Shown: in pieces, positions 6,251-8,310 of the stretch
How the letters are laid out: the number at the start of each line of letters is the position of its first letter
How positions within the stretch are numbered: the stretch's first letter is position 1
DNA from: JAHRVQ01 sp046290215
GTDB taxonomy: Bacteria > Pseudomonadota > Gammaproteobacteria > Pseudomonadales > Azotimanducaceae
DNA: 8,310 bases
Assembly: GCA_046290215.1 (NCBI GenBank)
Contig: JBKAGC010000162.1
Coordinates: forward strand, 1-8,310
Reading direction: 5' to 3'
Notes under the pieces: generated by a model
What the model was told of the DNA's origin: nothing
What the model saw: only the letters and a program-made list of their open reading frames with translations
The model's database searches: none
Position numbers and translations under genes: made by a program

Positions 6251-6357
6251 GGAATATCCTCTAGTTCCTACTCTGGCGCTTTCGCGCACAGTCTTGGGGT
6301 CATCACCTTACTATAGAACAGACCCTGCATAAAAATATCTACGCTAATAATCGATTC

Positions 6358-6372
6358 CCGGACTCAATCCGG
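6358..6372 (-). other. Small hairpin in the rlmE-ftsH gap
   Basis: CCGGA and TCCGG form a 5-bp stem around a 5-nt loop, 21 nt after the rlmE stop codon. No T tract follows on the minus strand, so it is not a full intrinsic terminator. The 143-nt gap also has a TATAGT box at 6315-6310 without a matching -35, so I do not call a promoter for ftsH. Confidence 0.3.
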
Positions 6373-6393
6373 CGACTTCAGCCTCAATATTGG

Positions 6394-7020
6394 CTATTTA
6401 CCCGCTCTAAACCCAATGCCGACGACAAATATCTCCCGCGAGCGGTTGCGGGAGGATTTCGGTTTGAAGTTCGCCACTTTGCTAAATTTCGCCCTGAAAC
6501 CATCACGAATTTGATCGATGCCCTCACCTTCAAAACACTTACAAACCAGGGCACCGCCAGGGCGCAAAACCTGATCCGCAAGATCCAGGGCGAGTTCAAC
6601 CAAATAGACCGACTTTGGTTGATCAACCTGCTTCATACCACTCATATTTGGGGCCATATCCGAAATTACAAGGTCTACCGGCTGTTCATTGATCGCGGCG
6701 AGGATAGCCTCGAATGGCGCATCCTCGGTGAAATCACCATGAATAAAGTGAACCCCAGAGATGGGATCCATTGGCAAAATGTCTGAGGCGATGACTTTGC
6801 CCTTCTCACCCACACAGTTTACCGCCACCTGAGACCAGCCACCGGGTGCCGCACCAAGGTCCACGACGCATTGCCCCGCTTTCAGCAGATTAAACTTTTC
6901 CTTTATTTCCAATAACTTGTAAACAGCTCGTGAACGATAGCCTTCCGCACGGGCACGCTGGACGTACTCGTCGTCTTCATGTTCCTTGAGCCAACTGTGA
7001 CTTGATTTGGATTTTTTCAT
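6394..7020 (-). CDS. rlmE: 23S rRNA 2'-O-methyltransferase RlmE (FtsJ/RrmJ)
   Basis: RlmE methylates the ribose of U2552 in the A loop of 23S rRNA on the 50S particle, a late step of ribosome assembly. The 208-residue product has the Rossmann SAM-binding motif DLGAAPGGWSQ (54-64) and the catalytic tetrad K35, D121 (in SDMAPNMSG), K161 and E196, matching E. coli K38, D124, K164 and E199. A basic, Ser/Lys-rich N terminus (KKSKSSHSW) fits RNA binding. The frame is open 30 codons further upstream, but those residues overlap yhbY and have no family similarity, so ATG at 7020 is the start. Its Shine-Dalgarno is weak (GAG, 2 nt away). It diverges from yhbY and is followed by ftsH. In E. coli this operon is heat-inducible; no clear sigma-32 site is visible here. 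Confidence 0.97.
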   Translation of the reverse strand: MKKSKSSHSWLKEHEDDEYVQRARAEGYRSRAVYKLLEIKEKFNLLKAGQCVVDLGAAPGGWSQVAVNCVGEKGKVIASDILPMDPISGVHFIHGDFTEDAPFEAILAAINEQPVDLVISDMAPNMSGMKQVDQPKSVYLVELALDLADQVLRPGGALVCKCFEGEGIDQIRDGFRAKFSKVANFKPKSSRNRSREIFVVGIGFRAGK

Positions 7021-7034
7021 GACTCGTGTAGAAT
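7007..7034 (+). promoter_or_regulatory. Candidate promoter for yhbY
   Basis: TTGGAT (7007-7012) and TAGAAT (7029-7034) are 16 bp apart, with a GC-rich start region after them. Transcription would begin near 7041, about 22 nt before the yhbY ATG. The -35 box and most of the spacer lie inside the first codons of divergent rlmE, so the two genes share this DNA. Each box has two mismatches or fewer to consensus. Confidence 0.45.
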
Positions 7035-7062
7035 CGCCGCCCCACTCCGGCAGTATGTCATC

Positions 7063-7374
7063 ATGGTCGATAAAACACAGCAAAAGCGCTTCCGCGCCAT
7101 AGGTCACCAATTAAACCCAATTGTTACCATTGGCGGTAACGGCTTTAGCGATTCCGTGGTGGCTGAGTTACAGCGCGCCCTTGAAGATCATGAACTGATC
7201 AAAGTTAAAATTCACGCGGAAGATCGCGAAGACCGGGCAGAAACCATCGCTGAAATGCTCAAACTGACCGAAGCTGAACTGATCCAGCGTATCGGCAATG
7301 TTGCCCTGATTTATCGCGCGGCAGCTAAGCCCAAGGCCAACAAGTCGAACATTTTGCGCTCGGGCATTCTTTAG
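7063..7374 (+). CDS. yhbY: YhbY family RNA-binding protein (CRM domain)
   Basis: The 103-residue protein is a single CRS1-YhbY (CRM) domain. E. coli YhbY binds pre-50S ribosomal particles, and plant relatives act in intron splicing. It aligns end to end with E. coli YhbY (97 aa). Matching features are the basic first helix, the NPIVTIGGNG segment with the GxxG loop at 24-27, and HELIKVKI (43-50) ahead of an acidic/basic helix. The C-terminal tail (about 88-103) is basic. ATG at 7063 is used although no Shine-Dalgarno is visible; ATG at 7055 is in another frame. It is the only plus-strand gene, divergent from rlmE and converging on greA with 6 nt between the stop codons. Its neighbour RlmE also acts on the large ribosomal subunit. 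Confidence 0.93.
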   Translation: MVDKTQQKRFRAIGHQLNPIVTIGGNGFSDSVVAELQRALEDHELIKVKIHAEDREDRAETIAEMLKLTEAELIQRIGNVALIYRAAAKPKANKSNILRSGIL

Positions 7375-7380
7375 TGTCCA

Positions 7381-7857
7381 TTAAATGTGCCGCACTTCCT
7401 CGATTTCGTATTCGATCTCACCGCTGGGCGCATTAACCACCACGGCATCCCCTTCTGATTTGCCCACCAGTGCTCGTGCAATGGGCGAATAAACCGAGAT
7501 CATGTTCTGTTTGATGTCAGCCTCGTCATCACCGACGATTTTGTAGACCACTTCTTCATCGGTCTCCACTTTGAGCAAATGCACGGTGACACCAAATATC
7601 ACTTTGCCGCTGTGCGGAATTGTCGTGATGTCTATGACCTGGGCATTGGAAAGCTTGGCCGCAATTTCTGTGATGCGCCCTTCAATAAAGCCTTGCTCTT
7701 CCTTGGCGTACTGATACTCGGCATTCTCTCGCAAATCACCCTGCGCCAGGGCTTCAGAGATTTCGTTGACGATTCTAGGACGTTCGACTTGCTTGAGGTG
7801 GTCCAGCTCTTTTTTGAGCGCCGCTTCACCTGCAAGTGTCATGGGGATCTTATCCAT
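7381..7857 (-). CDS. greA: Transcription elongation factor GreA
   Basis: GreA enters the RNA polymerase secondary channel and stimulates cleavage of backtracked transcripts so that arrested complexes restart. The 158 residues equal E. coli GreA in length. The N-terminal antiparallel coiled coil (about 1-75) carries the tip motif GDLRENAEY (40-48) with the acidic residues D41 and E44 that help hold the catalytic Mg. The C-terminal FKBP-like domain has IVGDDEAD (107-114) and SPIARALVGK (124-133). The start IPMTL after M-D-K matches the family. No Shine-Dalgarno is clear; a run of T precedes the ATG. It lies 119 nt downstream of carB, with only weak promoter-like boxes between. No terminator separates its end from the convergent yhbY. 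Confidence 0.97.
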   Translation of the reverse strand: MDKIPMTLAGEAALKKELDHLKQVERPRIVNEISEALAQGDLRENAEYQYAKEEQGFIEGRITEIAAKLSNAQVIDITTIPHSGKVIFGVTVHLLKVETDEEVVYKIVGDDEADIKQNMISVYSPIARALVGKSEGDAVVVNAPSGEIEYEIEEVRHI

Positions 7858-7976
7858 AAAAAATGGCTACCAGTTGGGTAAATTACCGAATCAAATTGAG
7901 CTTCAAGTATGCACCACTGGGGCAAGCTCTGCATGCCTTGCAGTTGTTGGCGAACTCGAAGCCTTAAGAATAGTTT

Positions 7977-8310
7977 CTACAAATTAGCAGGGTCTAGCTT
8001 GTGCAAGTCCTGCAGACGATGTACCGCGAAGTCTTCGCCGTGCCGCACGGCTTCAATACAAGCCCTCGCGCCGGCCATGGTGGTGGCGTTGTAGACCTTG
8101 TGCTGCAAGGCCGTGCGACGAATCTCATAGGAGTCGGCAATGGCCTGCTTACCTTCAGTGGTATTGACGATTAAATCCACCTCATCGTTTTTCAACGCAT
8201 CCACGATGTGAGGTCGGCCTTCGGCAACCTTGTTGACGAGCTTTACCTCGATACCCGCGGCTTGTAAGTGTTTGCCTGTACCTCGCGTGGCAATCAGCTC
8301 AAAGCCTAAC
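7977..8310 (-). CDS. carB: Carbamoyl-phosphate synthase large subunit, C-terminal part
   Basis: Only the last 110 residues are in the window; the gene continues beyond the right edge, with codon phase starting at 8309. CarB makes carbamoyl phosphate from bicarbonate, ATP and ammonia supplied by CarA, feeding arginine and pyrimidine synthesis. The visible part is the MGS-like allosteric domain that binds ornithine, IMP and UMP. LGFELIATRGTGK, LVNKVAEGRPHI and VNTTEGKQAIADS...IRRTALQHKV align with the E. coli C terminus (LVNKVHEGRPHI, INTTSGRRAIEDS, IRRSALQYKV). The NTT motif and the VNKV lysine are effector-binding positions in E. coli. The stop is TAG at 7979-7977. The carB-greA order is the pseudomonad one. 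Confidence 0.96.
   Translation of the reverse strand, partial: LGFELIATRGTGKHLQAAGIEVKLVNKVAEGRPHIVDALKNDEVDLIVNTTEGKQAIADSYEIRRTALQHKVYNATTMAGARACIEAVRHGEDFAVHRLQDLHKLDPANL

Noticed and set aside
6251..6340. Possible sigma-32 (heat-shock) promoter before ftsH, suggested by a CCCC run near 6300
   Set aside because: No CTTGAAA-like -35 lies at the required spacing, and the -10 part does not match CCCCATnT well.
7123..7140. Inverted repeat GTTACC/GGTAAC inside yhbY
   Set aside because: It encodes the conserved VTIGGN part of the CRM domain, so codon constraint explains it.
7858..7976. Possible greA promoter in the carB-greA gap (TTGAAG and TAATTT boxes)
   Set aside because: Spacing is 15 bp with several mismatches; cotranscription with carB or a weak promoter cannot be told apart.

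Overview
The window looks like a conserved chromosomal housekeeping block from a gammaproteobacterium of the Pseudomonas/Cellvibrionales/Oceanospirillales type. The basis is gene order. Reading the minus strand from right to left it runs carB (3' end), greA, rlmE, ftsH, folP, glmM, tpiA, secG, tRNA-Leu(GAG), tRNA-fMet(CAT), then a leader that should open rimP-nusA just beyond the left edge. yhbY is the only plus-strand gene. Enterobacteria keep carAB and tpiA elsewhere. The proteins resemble gammaproteobacterial family members in motifs and length. No genus can be assigned from the sequence alone, and I see no mobile element, phage gene, CRISPR array or defence system.

Right part (about 6390-8310): the C-terminal allosteric end of carbamoyl-phosphate synthase large subunit, the transcript-cleavage factor GreA, the ribosome-assembly protein YhbY, and the 23S rRNA methyltransferase RlmE. 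yhbY and greA converge with 6 nt between their stop codons. yhbY and rlmE diverge, and a candidate yhbY promoter lies largely inside the rlmE coding sequence.

Middle part (about 1285-6250): the membrane AAA+ protease FtsH, dihydropteroate synthase FolP, phosphoglucosamine mutase GlmM and triosephosphate isomerase TpiA. A strong hairpin terminator starts one base after the ftsH stop codon and separates ftsH from folP. folP, glmM and tpiA use non-ATG starts (GTG, TTG, TTG).

Left part (1-1236): SecG with an unusually long acidic tail, then tRNA-Leu(GAG) only 18 nt after the secG stop codon, so it is probably cut out of the operon transcript. A 412-nt stretch between the two tRNAs holds no credible gene. 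It contains an imperfect tandem duplication of an approximately 88-bp double-hairpin unit, whose proximal copy forms a long stem abutting the tRNA-Leu 3' end, another fold-back, and a near-consensus sigma-70 promoter for the initiator tRNA. That tRNA reads as U1·U72, not the usual C1·A72. It is followed by an intrinsic terminator and by a leader with two tandem hairpins, the second terminator-like, ahead of the expected rimP start.

Functionally the block is about translation and cell-envelope upkeep: ribosome maturation (RlmE, YhbY, and rimP by inference), initiator and leucine tRNAs, transcription fidelity (GreA), membrane protein export and quality control (SecG, FtsH), and precursor supply (folate, GlcN-1-P for peptidoglycan and LPS, triose phosphate, carbamoyl phosphate). 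The protein genes are ordinary. The most interesting material is the non-coding tRNA/leader region at 1-710 and the start and termination signals inside the folP-secG cluster.
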